Shown piece after piece: positions 54,318-62,798 of a DNA stretch of 64,000 bases. This DNA comes from Deltaproteobacteria bacterium (GTDB lineage: Bacteria; Myxococcota; Kuafuiibacteriia; Kuafuiibacteriales; Kuafuiibacteriaceae). The DNA is taken from assembly GCA_020632995.1 (NCBI GenBank), contig JACKEN010000005.1, positions 1 to 64,000 of the forward strand, written 5' to 3'. Both the position numbers and the translations under genes were made by a program. Numbering within the stretch: the first letter of the stretch is position 1; every line of letters begins with the position of its first letter. Under the pieces are notes generated by a model. That model was given only the letters and a program-made list of their open reading frames with translations, had not been told where the DNA came from and made no database searches.

Positions 54318-56723
54318 TCACCGCGGCGAGGCCGCCCCCCGCCGCCGCGCGAGCAGCCCGAAGGCGAAGAGCGCCCACAGCGCCAGCTCCCCCGGTGCAG
54401 CACCGCGGCACCCGCAGCTCGAGTCCTCACCCTCGTCGACGCCTGCGTCCGCCGCGACCCCACCGTCCGCAGCTCCCGCGTCAACCATGACCCCGCCGTC
54501 CGCGACCCCCGCGTCGGGCTCCGTCGTCGCCACCACCGCCGACCCCGCCGGGCCCGGCGGCAGGCCGAGGCGGGCCGCCGCCGCGGCTTCGTCCACCGCG
54601 GTGACCTCGCCGTCGCCGTCCAGGTCGGCCGCCCTGCACGCCTCGCCCCGGGCGAGGTCGGCGCGATCGGGGAGCACCACCCCCACCATCGGCAGCCCGG
54701 GCTCGCCGTAGGAGGCCCGCAGGCCAGGTTGCGCGCCCACGCAGTCGTGCACCACCGCGACCTCGCCCGCCCCCACCACGCCGTCGTTGTCGAAGTCGGG
54801 GTCGCAGGCGTCGCCGAAGCCGTCGTGGTCCCGGTCCGCCTGGCTCGAGTTCGCGCGCTCGGTGCAGTTGTCCACCGGCTGCGGCACGCCGTCCTCGTCG
54901 TCGTCCAAGAAGATGGTGCGGGCCGGGGCGACGAGGCTCCAGCCCGGGACCAATGTGACGCCGTCGGGGCCGAGGGCCACCTCGAGCACGATGCCCCGGC
55001 CGCGGTCCTGGAAGTTCACCGGCACCCCGTCCAGCTCCATAAGCACCGCCTCGGGGGCGGTGGCGCCGCTCCGCCACAGCTCGAACGCAAGCGGGCCTGC
55101 GGCCCGGCCCAGGGCCTGGGACTCGATGACGCGCACCACCTCGGTGAGGGCGAGCGCGTCGGGGATCCGGACCCGGATGAGGTCGTCGGTGAGGCCGTAG
55201 CTCGGGAAGACCACGAAGTCATCGGGGTTGATGCGCGACAGGAGCTTCAGGAACCAGTCGCGGCCGCAGCCGACCTTGCACACGTTCTCCGGGACTACCG
55301 GACAGTCCGGGCCGGGGAAGATGCAGAACGTAGCCACGGTGCCGGTGTTCACCGGGCAGATGTCCAGGTCGTCCGGCACGCCGTCGTCGTCGTCGTCGGT
55401 GTCGCGGCAGTTCGGGACGCCGTCACCGTCCGTGTCCAACCCCTCGAAGGTGGTGCGGGCCTTGGAGTTGGAGCTGCACCCCGGGGTGAGGATGGTCCCG
55501 GTGACGACCTCGGCCTCGGTGGGGTGCTGGTCGAGGGCGTTGATGCAACCGTCGTTGTCGATGTCGGAGTCGCACACGTCACCGACCCCGTCGCCGTCCA
55601 GGTCGGCCTGGTCGTTGGGCTTCAGGAGGCAGTTGTCGCAGGCGTCGGGCACGCCGTCGCCGTCGCCGTCCGGGCTGTCGGCGCTGTACACCCCGGGGCA
55701 GAGGTCGGCGCTGTCGCAGATCCCGTCGTGATCGCCGTCCGCGTTCGGGCTCGGGCAGAGATCCACGTAGGCGGCCCGCTCCGGGATGTCGACGAGGCAG
55801 CCCCGCACCGCCGCCACGCTCTGGGGCGAGAACGCCTCGGTGCGCACCCCGCCCACCACGTAGGGGCCCAGGCAGGCGTGCTTGTAGTAGCTCATCGCGA
55901 GGGCGGTGTTGGGCGCGGCGCCGCTGCTCAGCACCTGGCCGTCCACCACCCGCTTGCAGTCCGGCGTGCAGATCGAGGTCAGGGGGCTGCCGGGGTCCGC
56001 GAGGCCGGGCTGCTGCACGTAGTCGCACCACTCGTGGTCGTTCACCGGGTTGCCCGCCGTGTCGACGTCGTAGCCGGCGACCGAGGTGTCGTCCTCCTTC
56101 AGGCCGGGGTCGGGCGGGGTGTCGGCGATGCCGTCGCCGTCGTGGTTCGGGACCCCGTCGTCCGCCGCGTCCTGGAATGTGAAGGGGTGGGCGAGGCAGA
56201 AGTGGTGTCCGATCTCGTGGGCGAGCACCGAGTAGTCGCCGAACCCGTTGCAGAACACCCCGTAGCGCATCTCGGGATAGACGCTGTCGTAGGGCGGGAT
56301 CGCGGACCAGCAGAAGTTCGGCTTCGGGATGATGAAGAGGGTCACCACCCCCGGGTCCTGCGCCGCCAGCTCGCGCAGGGCCTTGATGCGGCCGCCCTCC
56401 ACCGTGGCGGGGTCGTCGATGCCCCCGTCACCGGTGATCTGGGAGTAGTGCATGTCCTCGGTGAGGTGGAAGCCGGCGAACCGGAACGACACCCCGGTGG
56501 GGCGCCACACCTCGTTGATCAGGCGCATCTGGTTACGAACGTGGTTCTCCAGGGCCTGCTCGGTGGGGTGCCCGCAGAACGTCCCCGGCTCACAGTACGC
56601 ACGCACCACCAGCCCGTAGGTGCGGGTGGCGACGGCCTGGGCGGAGCCAGGCGCGGTCAGCACCCCCAGCGCGATGACGCATGACCAAAACGTCCGACTG
56701 TGGGTGCGAGGCGTTTGCAGCAT
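54318..56723 (-). CDS. Secreted metzincin-like protease with thrombospondin-3 repeats and MYXO-CTERM-like tail
   Basis: An 801-residue protein, ATG 56723, signal peptide ending GSAQA. The catalytic domain carries the extended zinc motif HEIGHHFCLAH (from His169). Then Ca-binding thrombospondin type 3-like repeats (DGDHDGICDSADLCP, DGDGDGVPDACDNC, DLDGDGVGDVCDSD, DRDHDGFGDACDPD), a beta-rich insert (~500-650), an EF-like DLDGDGEVTAVDEA, a Pro/Asp-Gly linker, and a C-terminal SSCGCRGA + hydrophobic helix + RRR, matching the MYXO-CTERM sorting pattern. Expected to be exported and held at the cell surface. No pro-domain obvious. Confidence 0.9.
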   Translation of the reverse strand: MLQTPRTHSRTFWSCVIALGVLTAPGSAQAVATRTYGLVVRAYCEPGTFCGHPTEQALENHVRNQMRLINEVWRPTGVSFRFAGFHLTEDMHYSQITGDGGIDDPATVEGGRIKALRELAAQDPGVVTLFIIPKPNFCWSAIPPYDSVYPEMRYGVFCNGFGDYSVLAHEIGHHFCLAHPFTFQDAADDGVPNHDGDGIADTPPDPGLKEDDTSVAGYDVDTAGNPVNDHEWCDYVQQPGLADPGSPLTSICTPDCKRVVDGQVLSSGAAPNTALAMSYYKHACLGPYVVGGVRTEAFSPQSVAAVRGCLVDIPERAAYVDLCPSPNADGDHDGICDSADLCPGVYSADSPDGDGDGVPDACDNCLLKPNDQADLDGDGVGDVCDSDIDNDGCINALDQHPTEAEVVTGTILTPGCSSNSKARTTFEGLDTDGDGVPNCRDTDDDDDGVPDDLDICPVNTGTVATFCIFPGPDCPVVPENVCKVGCGRDWFLKLLSRINPDDFVVFPSYGLTDDLIRVRIPDALALTEVVRVIESQALGRAAGPLAFELWRSGATAPEAVLMELDGVPVNFQDRGRGIVLEVALGPDGVTLVPGWSLVAPARTIFLDDDEDGVPQPVDNCTERANSSQADRDHDGFGDACDPDFDNDGVVGAGEVAVVHDCVGAQPGLRASYGEPGLPMVGVVLPDRADLARGEACRAADLDGDGEVTAVDEAAAAARLGLPPGPAGSAVVATTEPDAGVADGGVMVDAGAADGGVAADAGVDEGEDSSCGCRGAAPGELALWALFAFGLLARRRGAASPR

Positions 56724-56817
56724 GACTTGCCGCGTCGCAAGATGCGGGCCGTCAGGACTACTTGCGCTCTCGTGGCGGGTCGTCACGACGTTGCCACGCG
56801 GCGCCCGGAGTGCCTTG

Positions 56818-57276
56818 ATGGCGCCCATGGCGCTCTCACGTCCGCTGAAGATCCTGATCGGTCTGGTGGGGGGCTTCGTCCTCATCCAGCTGGTGCCCTA
56901 CGGGCACGACCACACCAACCCCCCGGTGACGGGCGAGCCGACCTGGGACTCACCAAAGACCAAGGCCATGTTCGACCGGGCGTGTGCGGACTGTCACTCC
57001 CACGAGACCAAGTGGCCCTGGTACAGCAACGTCGCCCCGGTCTCCTGGCTGGTGGCCCACGACGTGGAAGACGGCCGCAAGCACTTCAACACGTCGGCCT
57101 GGGGCCAGCAGAAGCACAACGGGGGCAAGCACGCGGCGGAGGAGGTGGAGGAGGGCGGGATGCCCATCCCGATCTACCCGCCGCTGCACCCCGAGGCGAA
57201 GCTGAGCCCCGAGGAGAAGACGGCCTTCATCGCCGGGCTGAAGGCGACCTTCGGCGAAGCGGGTGACGACGACTGA
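56818..57276 (+). CDS. Heme-binding domain protein (single CxxCH), membrane-anchored
   Basis: A 152-residue protein; ATG 56818 chosen for GGAG seven bases upstream. One TM (LKILIGLVGGFVLIQLVPYG), then RACADCHSHETKWPWYSNVAPVSWLVAHDVEDGRKHFN, the signature of the haem_bd family with one c-type heme site, and IYPPLHPEAKLSPEEKTAF. The heme faces the periplasm. Converges on the c-type cytochrome gene with 3 bases between stops. Electron partner unknown. Confidence 0.88.
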   Translation: MAPMALSRPLKILIGLVGGFVLIQLVPYGHDHTNPPVTGEPTWDSPKTKAMFDRACADCHSHETKWPWYSNVAPVSWLVAHDVEDGRKHFNTSAWGQQKHNGGKHAAEEVEEGGMPIPIYPPLHPEAKLSPEEKTAFIAGLKATFGEAGDDD

Positions 57277-57279
57277 CGC

Positions 57280-58335
57280 CTACTCGACGACCGCGATGTT
57301 CTCGAGCCGGAGCTCCCGGCTGCCGTCCACCGCGGGGCGCCGGGTCGAGAGGGTGAGGGGCCCGAAGCGCTGGTGGTCCTCCCAGCGATAGGCCCCGGTG
57401 CTCCCGCCCTCGAGCACGAAGTCCCAGCGGGTCACCTTGCCGTCGGGCTCCGCGGTGAACGTGTAGCGGTCGCCCGGCGTGAGGCCCACCCCCTGGAAGG
57501 TCACGGTGAGCCGGCCGTCCGGCTCCACCGCGCGGTTCACCCCCGGATCCATCACCTTGGCGGGGGCGAGGAGCCAGAACACGTCGTTCACCCACGCCGC
57601 GTAGGCCTTCTCCACCGGGGCCTCGGGGGCCGGCCCCGGGGTGTGGTGGGCGAGGTCCTCCACCCGGGTCACCGTGTCGCCGACCCGCACCTCGGCGGTG
57701 CCGTCCTGGGGGCGCCACACGTGGCTACGGCGCACCTTCTCCTGCCCGTCCTTGACCACCACGAAGTCGAAGCGCAGCTCCTTCACCGCGTACGGGTTGC
57801 CGGTGGCGGCGGCGAGGCGCATGCCGAGCAGATCCGCCGGGCTCAGGGCGGCGGGGGCCTCCGTCGCCGGGCGCGAGGCGGGGCGCGACGCGGGACCCGG
57901 GGTGGGCGCGGTGGTGGGATCACGCAGGAACGCCACCAGGTCCATGAGCTGACGGATCGTCATCACGTCGTGGAAGTGGGCCATGCGGCTCTGACCGGTG
58001 GGGCCGGTGACCCCGGCCTTCCAGCCGTGGCTGATCTCGTGGTCCGGGTTGATGATCGCGGTGACCAGGCGCGCGTCGGTCGCGCGCGAGGCGCCGGCCC
58101 GGGCCAGCGCCACCGGCACCTTGGGGGCGATGGTGGGCGCCGGCAGATCGTCGCGGCCCTCCACCCGGTGGCAGTGTGTGCAACCCAGGTTGACGAAGGT
58201 CTCGAGCCCGGCGGCGGGATCGCCTCCCGGGGGCAGGTAGAACTGCTCCGGCGTGACCTGGGTGGTGTGGGTGCAGGCGAGCCCGACGGTGAGCAGGCCG
58301 ACGGCGCCCACCCCAAGGATCAGGAAGCGCTTCAT
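57280..58335 (-). CDS. c-type cytochrome lipoprotein
   Basis: A 351-residue protein, lipobox TVGLAC. Residues ~30-140 are a class-I cytochrome c domain with GCTHCHRVEGRDDLPAPTIAPKV and a distal Met in QSRMAHFHDVM. A Pro/Ala linker separates a C-terminal beta-rich domain (~165-351) that looks like a substrate- or partner-binding domain (SHVWRPQDGTAEVRVGD; TRWDFVLEGGSTGAYRWEDH). Likely accepts electrons in the periplasm. It precedes the SPFH gene cluster by 13 bases on the same strand. Confidence 0.87.
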   Translation of the reverse strand: MKRFLILGVGAVGLLTVGLACTHTTQVTPEQFYLPPGGDPAAGLETFVNLGCTHCHRVEGRDDLPAPTIAPKVPVALARAGASRATDARLVTAIINPDHEISHGWKAGVTGPTGQSRMAHFHDVMTIRQLMDLVAFLRDPTTAPTPGPASRPASRPATEAPAALSPADLLGMRLAAATGNPYAVKELRFDFVVVKDGQEKVRRSHVWRPQDGTAEVRVGDTVTRVEDLAHHTPGPAPEAPVEKAYAAWVNDVFWLLAPAKVMDPGVNRAVEPDGRLTVTFQGVGLTPGDRYTFTAEPDGKVTRWDFVLEGGSTGAYRWEDHQRFGPLTLSTRRPAVDGSRELRLENIAVVE

Positions 58336-58348
58336 GGCCGGGACGCTA

Positions 58349-58993
58349 TCACGTCTTCTGGCGCTGGCTCGACACCGCCGCCTTCAACAGGCGCTCCACC
58401 TCGGCGTCGGCCGAGGTCTTCTGCCGCACCGACTCGCTCGTCTCCTCGAGCTGGGCGAGGGCCGAGCTCACCCCCTGGCTCTCCAGCGCGGCCTCGGAGG
58501 ACGAGGCGTTCAACAGGGCCAGGTGGAGGTTCCGCAGCTCGACCAGGAGGCGGTGGTTCACGTCGTCCAGCTCGTCCTCCCGCCCGTGCAGCTCCTTGAG
58601 CTGGGTGAGCTGGGTGGAGAGCTGCTTGGCGAGGGCGGTCTTCGCGTCCGCCTCCGCCTCCGCGATCTGGAGCTCCAGCGACGCCTTGTCGGTGGCGGCG
58701 AGGGTCTTCACCACCCGGCTCCGCAAGATCTCCTGCTGGGCCAGGCGGCGGAGCACCCCGTCCACCCGGGCGCTTATCGCCTTCTTCTCGGACTGCGGGG
58801 TGGCCTCCACGATGCTCACCCGGAGCACCATGGCCTCCTTCAGCCGCTGGGAGTCACCCGCCAGCTTCATCAGGCGCTCGATCTCGAAGACGTCGAGCCC
58901 GCCGGAGCGGTTGAGCTGCTTGGCCCTGGTGTAGCGGACGAAGATGGCCACCCCCGCCGCCACCGCCAGGAACAGGATCAGTCGGAACAGCAT
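58349..58993 (-). CDS. Membrane-anchored coiled-coil protein linked to SPFH genes
   Basis: A 214-residue protein: N-terminal TM (LFRLILFLAVAAGVAIFVRY), then almost entirely coiled coil (ELQIAEAEADAKTALAKQLSTQLTQLKEL; ELRNLHLALLNASSSEAAL). It follows the second SPFH gene without a gap, so all three are surely one operon (61189 to 58349). A structural or regulatory partner of the SPFH assembly is likely; no family recognised. Confidence 0.78.
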   Translation of the reverse strand: MLFRLILFLAVAAGVAIFVRYTRAKQLNRSGGLDVFEIERLMKLAGDSQRLKEAMVLRVSIVEATPQSEKKAISARVDGVLRRLAQQEILRSRVVKTLAATDKASLELQIAEAEADAKTALAKQLSTQLTQLKELHGREDELDDVNHRLLVELRNLHLALLNASSSEAALESQGVSSALAQLEETSESVRQKTSADAEVERLLKAAVSSQRQKT

Positions 58994-60034
58994 TCACTTC
59001 CCCATGAAGAACTTCCGCCACGCCTCCATGCTGCCGAAGCGCTGCAGGAACGTGGGGTCGTTGGAGTTCAGCTGGACGTCGCCCAGCTGGAAGTTCTCGG
59101 CCGCGGTGATGGCCGAGAAGGTCTGGCCCGCGCGGCTGGCGAGGGCGGAGGCCTTCAGCTTCTCGCCCAGGGCCTCCGCCTTGGCCTCGGCCAGGTCACC
59201 GTCCGCCTTGGCGGTGGCGTAGAACGCGTCCGCCGCCGCCCGCTTCTCGCGGTCGTACGCGATGGCCTGGGCCTCGATCTCCGCGATCTCGAGCTCGAAC
59301 TTGGTCTTCAGCTCCTCGATCTTCTTGTTCCACTCCTCGCGCTTGAGGTTGATCTCCTTCTCGATCGTCTTCTCGTTGGTGTCCGTCTCCTGCACCGCGA
59401 CGGACTCCTTGCGCTTGGCCTCGTCGAGCTTGCCCTGCACGATGAAGTACTGCTTGTCCTGCAGCTTCTGCTCGTACTCGGGCCGGAACTGGATGGCCCG
59501 GATGACCACCGAGTCCGCCTCGACGTGGTACTGGTGCAGGGCCTCGTTCAGCCTCGGCAGGATCTGGGACGCGGTGGCCTGGCGCTTGTCGGTGTCGTAG
59601 ATGTCCAGGTTGGTCATCGACGCCAGCGTCTCCCGCAGGATGCCGGTGGCGGTGGACTGCACCTTGGCCGGGTAGGTGTCGATGAAGCCCTCCCGCACGA
59701 TCTGCCACGCCTCGTTGTGCTTGATGCGCCAGGGCACCGTCACGTCGACGAAGATGATGTTGTTGCCGGTGGTGCGGACCTCGAGGGCCTTCGCCTCACC
59801 CCCGGGCGCCTCGCGATAGTCGAGGTACTGCAGGGTCCGCGGCAGCCGGTAGTAGCTGTGCAACAGCGGCACCCGGAACTGGTAGCCGAAGTGGAAGTCC
59901 TCCTCCGCGATGCCGCCGGTCAGCGAGCGGCGCACCCCGATCTCCCACGGCTCGATCCTGACGAGGAAGAGCTTCGGGATCATCCAGGAGACCAGGAAGA
60001 TGATGCAAGCGATGTTGACGATCTTCTTGATCAT
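58994..60034 (-). CDS. SPFH/band-7 domain membrane protein (second of pair)
   Basis: A 346-residue protein with one N-terminal TM (NIACIIFLVSWMIPKLFLV) and an SPFH domain (VRIEPWEIGVRRSLTGG, FVDVTVPWRIKHNEAW, LASMTNLDIYDTDKR), followed by a long coiled coil (AKRKESVAVQETDTNEKTIEKEINLKREEW) and a C-terminal tip. Layout as in HflK/HflC or flotillin-like proteins, which form membrane cages. Start ATG 60034, three bases after the upstream partner. A hetero-oligomer with 60038-61189 is likely. Confidence 0.88.
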   Translation of the reverse strand: MIKKIVNIACIIFLVSWMIPKLFLVRIEPWEIGVRRSLTGGIAEEDFHFGYQFRVPLLHSYYRLPRTLQYLDYREAPGGEAKALEVRTTGNNIIFVDVTVPWRIKHNEAWQIVREGFIDTYPAKVQSTATGILRETLASMTNLDIYDTDKRQATASQILPRLNEALHQYHVEADSVVIRAIQFRPEYEQKLQDKQYFIVQGKLDEAKRKESVAVQETDTNEKTIEKEINLKREEWNKKIEELKTKFELEIAEIEAQAIAYDREKRAAADAFYATAKADGDLAEAKAEALGEKLKASALASRAGQTFSAITAAENFQLGDVQLNSNDPTFLQRFGSMEAWRKFFMGK

Positions 60035-60037
60035 GGC

Positions 60038-61189
60038 TCACTCCCCCTTGCTGTCGATGTGCCGGATGTCGATCGGCGTGCTCGGCTTGATGAGCGGCGT
60101 GGCGCTCACGCTCTTCATCTGCGGGAACACCTTCTCGGCGATCACCCGGTTCAGCACGTCGGGGCCGGCCGCGCCCACCGCGGTGATCTTGGCCACCAGG
60201 CCCTCGGCCTCCTTCCGGTAGGCGACCTCGTTCGCCTTGGCCCGGGTCACCTTCTCCTGGCGGTAGGCCGCCCCGTTGGCCTCGCGGTCGATCGCGTACT
60301 TGTCGGCCTCACGCTTCACCCGGATCAGCTCGTTCTCCGCCGCCTTCTTCTGCGACTCGAGCTCCGCCACCAGCGACTGGTACTCCGCGTTCTTGGCCTG
60401 CTCGATGCCCTGGATCTTGAGGCCCTTCTCCTGGTCGAGCTTCCTGCGCTTCTCCTCCTGGACCTCGACCTCCTGCTCCGCGTTCTGCCGCTCCTCGATC
60501 GCCTTCTCGACCCGGCCTTCGAACTTCGGCTTCGGGGTCACGATCTGGGTGACCTCCACCCCGTAGCGGGCCAGCCGCTCGTTCATGCGGCGCTTCGCGT
60601 CGGTGGTGGCGGCGCCGTACTTCGAGGGGTCCGCCACCTCCAAGAAGGTGTAGCGCCCGAACTCGTCGCGGAGGATCTCGCGGGCGTGGGTGCCCAACAG
60701 GTGCTCCTTGTAGCCGTCGCCGTCGCCGGAGCTATCGATCACCTTGCCCGCCTCGCTCGGGATGATCTGGTAGTGGATCTCGAGCCGGTCGAAGAAGAAG
60801 TTCGAGCCGTCGTTGGCCCGGACGGTGAGGGACGGCGCCACGTTGGTGGGCAGATCCTCGCCGCTGCTGTAGCTCCGGCTGCCTCCCACCTGCTTCATCG
60901 CGTCGGTGCTCATCACGAAGACCTGGGGCTTTCGCTCCAGCTTGATGATCGTCTGCAGACCCGGGATGAACGTGAGGGCGCCCTGGTCGGTGATGGTGCG
61001 CTGGTCTTCACCGAAGAGGGCGAGGCCGGTGTTGTTGTAGACCACCGCTACCTCGCCCGGCTCCACCTCCACGAAGCCGCCCGTCCCCAGGAGGAGCTCC
61101 CCCAGGATGATGAGCACTACCGCGAGGACGAGGACCGCGGTCAGGTTCGGTTTGAAGGGGAGCTTCACGCGCCGTTGGCTTTCGCTCAT
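60038..61189 (-). CDS. SPFH/band-7 domain membrane protein (first of pair)
   Basis: A 383-residue protein with one TM (TAVLVLAVVLIILGELLL) and an SPFH domain (FVEVEPGEVAVVYNNTG, DQGALTFIPGLQTIIKLERKPQVFVM, NFFFDRLEIHYQIIPSEAGKV, LGTHAREILRDEFGRYTF), then a coiled coil (RVEKAIEERQNAEQEVEVQEEKRRKLDQE). HflK-like order. First gene of the three-gene cluster; the tRNA terminator lies just upstream on the same strand, so it needs its own promoter in the short gap 61190-61218. Confidence 0.88.
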   Translation of the reverse strand: MSESQRRVKLPFKPNLTAVLVLAVVLIILGELLLGTGGFVEVEPGEVAVVYNNTGLALFGEDQRTITDQGALTFIPGLQTIIKLERKPQVFVMSTDAMKQVGGSRSYSSGEDLPTNVAPSLTVRANDGSNFFFDRLEIHYQIIPSEAGKVIDSSGDGDGYKEHLLGTHAREILRDEFGRYTFLEVADPSKYGAATTDAKRRMNERLARYGVEVTQIVTPKPKFEGRVEKAIEERQNAEQEVEVQEEKRRKLDQEKGLKIQGIEQAKNAEYQSLVAELESQKKAAENELIRVKREADKYAIDREANGAAYRQEKVTRAKANEVAYRKEAEGLVAKITAVGAAGPDVLNRVIAEKVFPQMKSVSATPLIKPSTPIDIRHIDSKGE

Positions 61190-61215
61190 GACGGGCGAAG
61201 GGAACCAGGGGCTGG

Positions 61216-61257
61216 AGAAAAAGAAAAGGCCACGCCAACCCGAAGGTTGGCGTGGCC
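61216..61257 (-). terminator. Rho-independent terminator of the tRNA-Gln/tRNA-Glu transcript
   Basis: A perfect 13-bp stem (GGCCACGCCAACC at 61228-61240, its complement at 61245-61257) closes a CGAA loop. Read on the minus strand it is followed by a T-rich tract (61227-61216), a textbook terminator placed 6 bases after the tRNA-Glu gene. Confidence 0.92.
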
Positions 61258-61262
61258 CGGTG

Positions 61263-61335
61263 TGACCCCACGGAGACTCGAACTCCGGTCTGCGGCGTGA
61301 GAGGCCGCCGTCCTGGACCGCTAGACGATGGGGCC
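61263..61335 (-). tRNA. tRNA-Glu (CTC anticodon)
   Basis: Full cloverleaf on the minus strand: acceptor GGCCCCA/TGGGGTC with discriminator A; D arm with AGCGGTCCAGGA; anticodon stem GCGGC/GCCGC around loop CTCTCAC (anticodon CTC); T stem CGGAG/CTCCG around TTCGAGT. CCA is not encoded. Second gene of a two-tRNA transcript, 18 bases after tRNA-Gln. Confidence 0.95.
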
Positions 61336-61353
61336 GATGCTTAGCTCAACGCA

Positions 61354-61425
61354 TTGGGGTACAAGGACTCGAACCTTGACTAACGGAACCAGAATCCGCC
61401 GTCCTGCCAATTAGACGATACCCCA
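61354..61425 (-). tRNA. tRNA-Gln (CTG anticodon)
   Basis: Cloverleaf on the minus strand: acceptor TGGGGTA/TACCCCA; D arm AATTGGCAGGA; anticodon loop TTCTGGT (anticodon CTG) on stem GCGGA/TCCGT; T stem CAAGG/CCTTG around TTCGAGT. CCA not encoded. First gene of the pair. Confidence 0.95.
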
Positions 61426-61441
61426 GCAGCGACGAGGCGAC

Positions 61442-61469
61442 ATCATACGGATTCTCGGCCGCCTGGAAA
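61442..61469 (-). promoter_or_regulatory. Promoter of the tRNA pair
   Basis: On the minus strand TTTCCA (61469-61464) and TATGAT (61447-61442), 16 bases apart, lie 17 bases before the tRNA-Gln 5' end. The -10 matches the consensus at 5 of 6. Confidence 0.55.
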
Positions 61470-61484
61470 CTGAAAAGTGACGCG

Positions 61485-61847
61485 TCATCGCTTTTTTTGC
61501 GCGTCTTCAGGCTCTGCCTTGATGACGTAGATGAACACCTTATTCCGCGTCTCGTAGATGTTGATACCCGACCAGGTGGCGCCGCGCCGCAGGTTTGCGA
61601 TGTGGATGGCGTTCACCTTCGGCGTGGTCTCGATGCGCCGGAACACCACCCCGCTGGTGCGCCCGTACGCGCTGTAGAAGAAGCGCAGCGTCTTGTCCCA
61701 GTCCTTGAGGCTCTGGTAGCGCCCCTCGCCGACCTTGCGGGCCTCGTCGAGGATCACCGCACCGTACACCTTGTCGGCGCGGGCCTCGGGCGCGGTGAAC
61801 ACGCCCAGGGCGAGGGCGAAACAGAGCGTGGCTGCCCAACGACGCAT
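61485..61847 (-). CDS. Small secreted protein of unknown function
   Basis: A 120-residue protein; ATG 61847 gives signal peptide RRWAATLCFALALGVFTAPEARA. Mature ~95 residues: DKVYGAVILDEARKVGEGRYQSLKDWDKTLRFFYSAYG, GVVFRRIETTPKVNAIHIANL, WSGINIYETRNKVFIYVIKA; alpha then beta-rich, no Cys. Probably periplasmic. No family recognised. Follows the CPBP gene by 31 bases on the same strand. Confidence 0.8.
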   Translation of the reverse strand: MRRWAATLCFALALGVFTAPEARADKVYGAVILDEARKVGEGRYQSLKDWDKTLRFFYSAYGRTSGVVFRRIETTPKVNAIHIANLRRGATWSGINIYETRNKVFIYVIKAEPEDAQKKR

Positions 61848-61878
61848 GCTGGGGTTGTGCGGCGGGACCACCGGCGTG

Positions 61879-62715
61879 TCAACCGCCGGCCAGCTCCTGG
61901 GCGCGCCGCACGATGGCGGCGGCGTCCATCGTCCACGCGATCATCGCGTGCAGGATGAAGCAGTACCAGAACGAGCGCGCCCTGAGCGCGAAGAGCCCGA
62001 GCGCGACGCCGGCGAGGATGGAGCCGAGCGCCTCGGGGAACGGCTTGCCCACGTGCAGGAGCGCGAACGGGATGTTGGCCACGAGCAGGCCGTTCACGCC
62101 CATCCGCGCGTGCAGGCCGAAGGTCATGAAGCCGCGGAAGAAGTACTCCCAGCCCACGAAGTACAGGGCGTACAGGAGCTCGTAGATCACGAAGTGGACG
62201 AGGAACCCGTCCGGCACCGCCTGCCCGGCCAGGAGCTGCCCCGCCTGGTGCCCGAGGGTGCCGTTCAGGGGGTAGTACTTCCAGAAGGTGCTGAAGCGAC
62301 TGGCGATCGCCACCACCGGCACCATGACCCCGACCAGGATGGCGAGCCACTTGAGCCCGAAGCGCCAGTCCCCGAGGCCGAGACCGAGGTTCGCGGGGCG
62401 GAGCGCGCGCGGGGCGAGCAGGAGCGCGGGCAGCAGCCCCAGCCACAGGAAGCACCCCGCGAACCAGTACCAGTCCCCGTAGACCGACAGGTAGGGGTCG
62501 CTGGCGAGCGCGTCGGGGCGCAGGGTGCCCTCGAAGTAGCTGGATCCACCGAACTTCCGGAACGTGACGAGGATGAGCGCGGACCACAGGAGGATCCAGG
62601 TGGCGCGCCCGTCCAGGCCCTGGAGCGCCCAGGCCATGCTCGGGAAGCGGCGGGTGAGGCGCTCGCCCAGTTCGGGGGCCGGATCGTCGGGTGAAACCAC
62701 GGTGACGGGGCTCAT
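61879..62715 (-). CDS. CPBP/Abi-family intramembrane metalloprotease homologue
   Basis: A 278-residue polytopic membrane protein (~7 TMs). The CPBP motif appears as WEYFFRGFMTFGL (usual EExxxR; here one Glu before Tyr), with further motif helices ANIPFALLHVGKPFPEALGSILAGVALGL and FWYCFILHAMIAWTMD carrying the expected His residues. Family members include CAAX-prenyl proteases and bacteriocin-immunity proteins; substrate unknown. The single Glu could weaken catalysis. Confidence 0.83.
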   Translation of the reverse strand: MSPVTVVSPDDPAPELGERLTRRFPSMAWALQGLDGRATWILLWSALILVTFRKFGGSSYFEGTLRPDALASDPYLSVYGDWYWFAGCFLWLGLLPALLLAPRALRPANLGLGLGDWRFGLKWLAILVGVMVPVVAIASRFSTFWKYYPLNGTLGHQAGQLLAGQAVPDGFLVHFVIYELLYALYFVGWEYFFRGFMTFGLHARMGVNGLLVANIPFALLHVGKPFPEALGSILAGVALGLFALRARSFWYCFILHAMIAWTMDAAAIVRRAQELAGG

Positions 62716-62798
62716 GTTCTGCCCGAAGGGCGTCCCGGAGTGAAGTGCAGCGCGCTTGATCGGGTGACCCCGCAGAAAATGCGGGCTACGCTCTCGTC

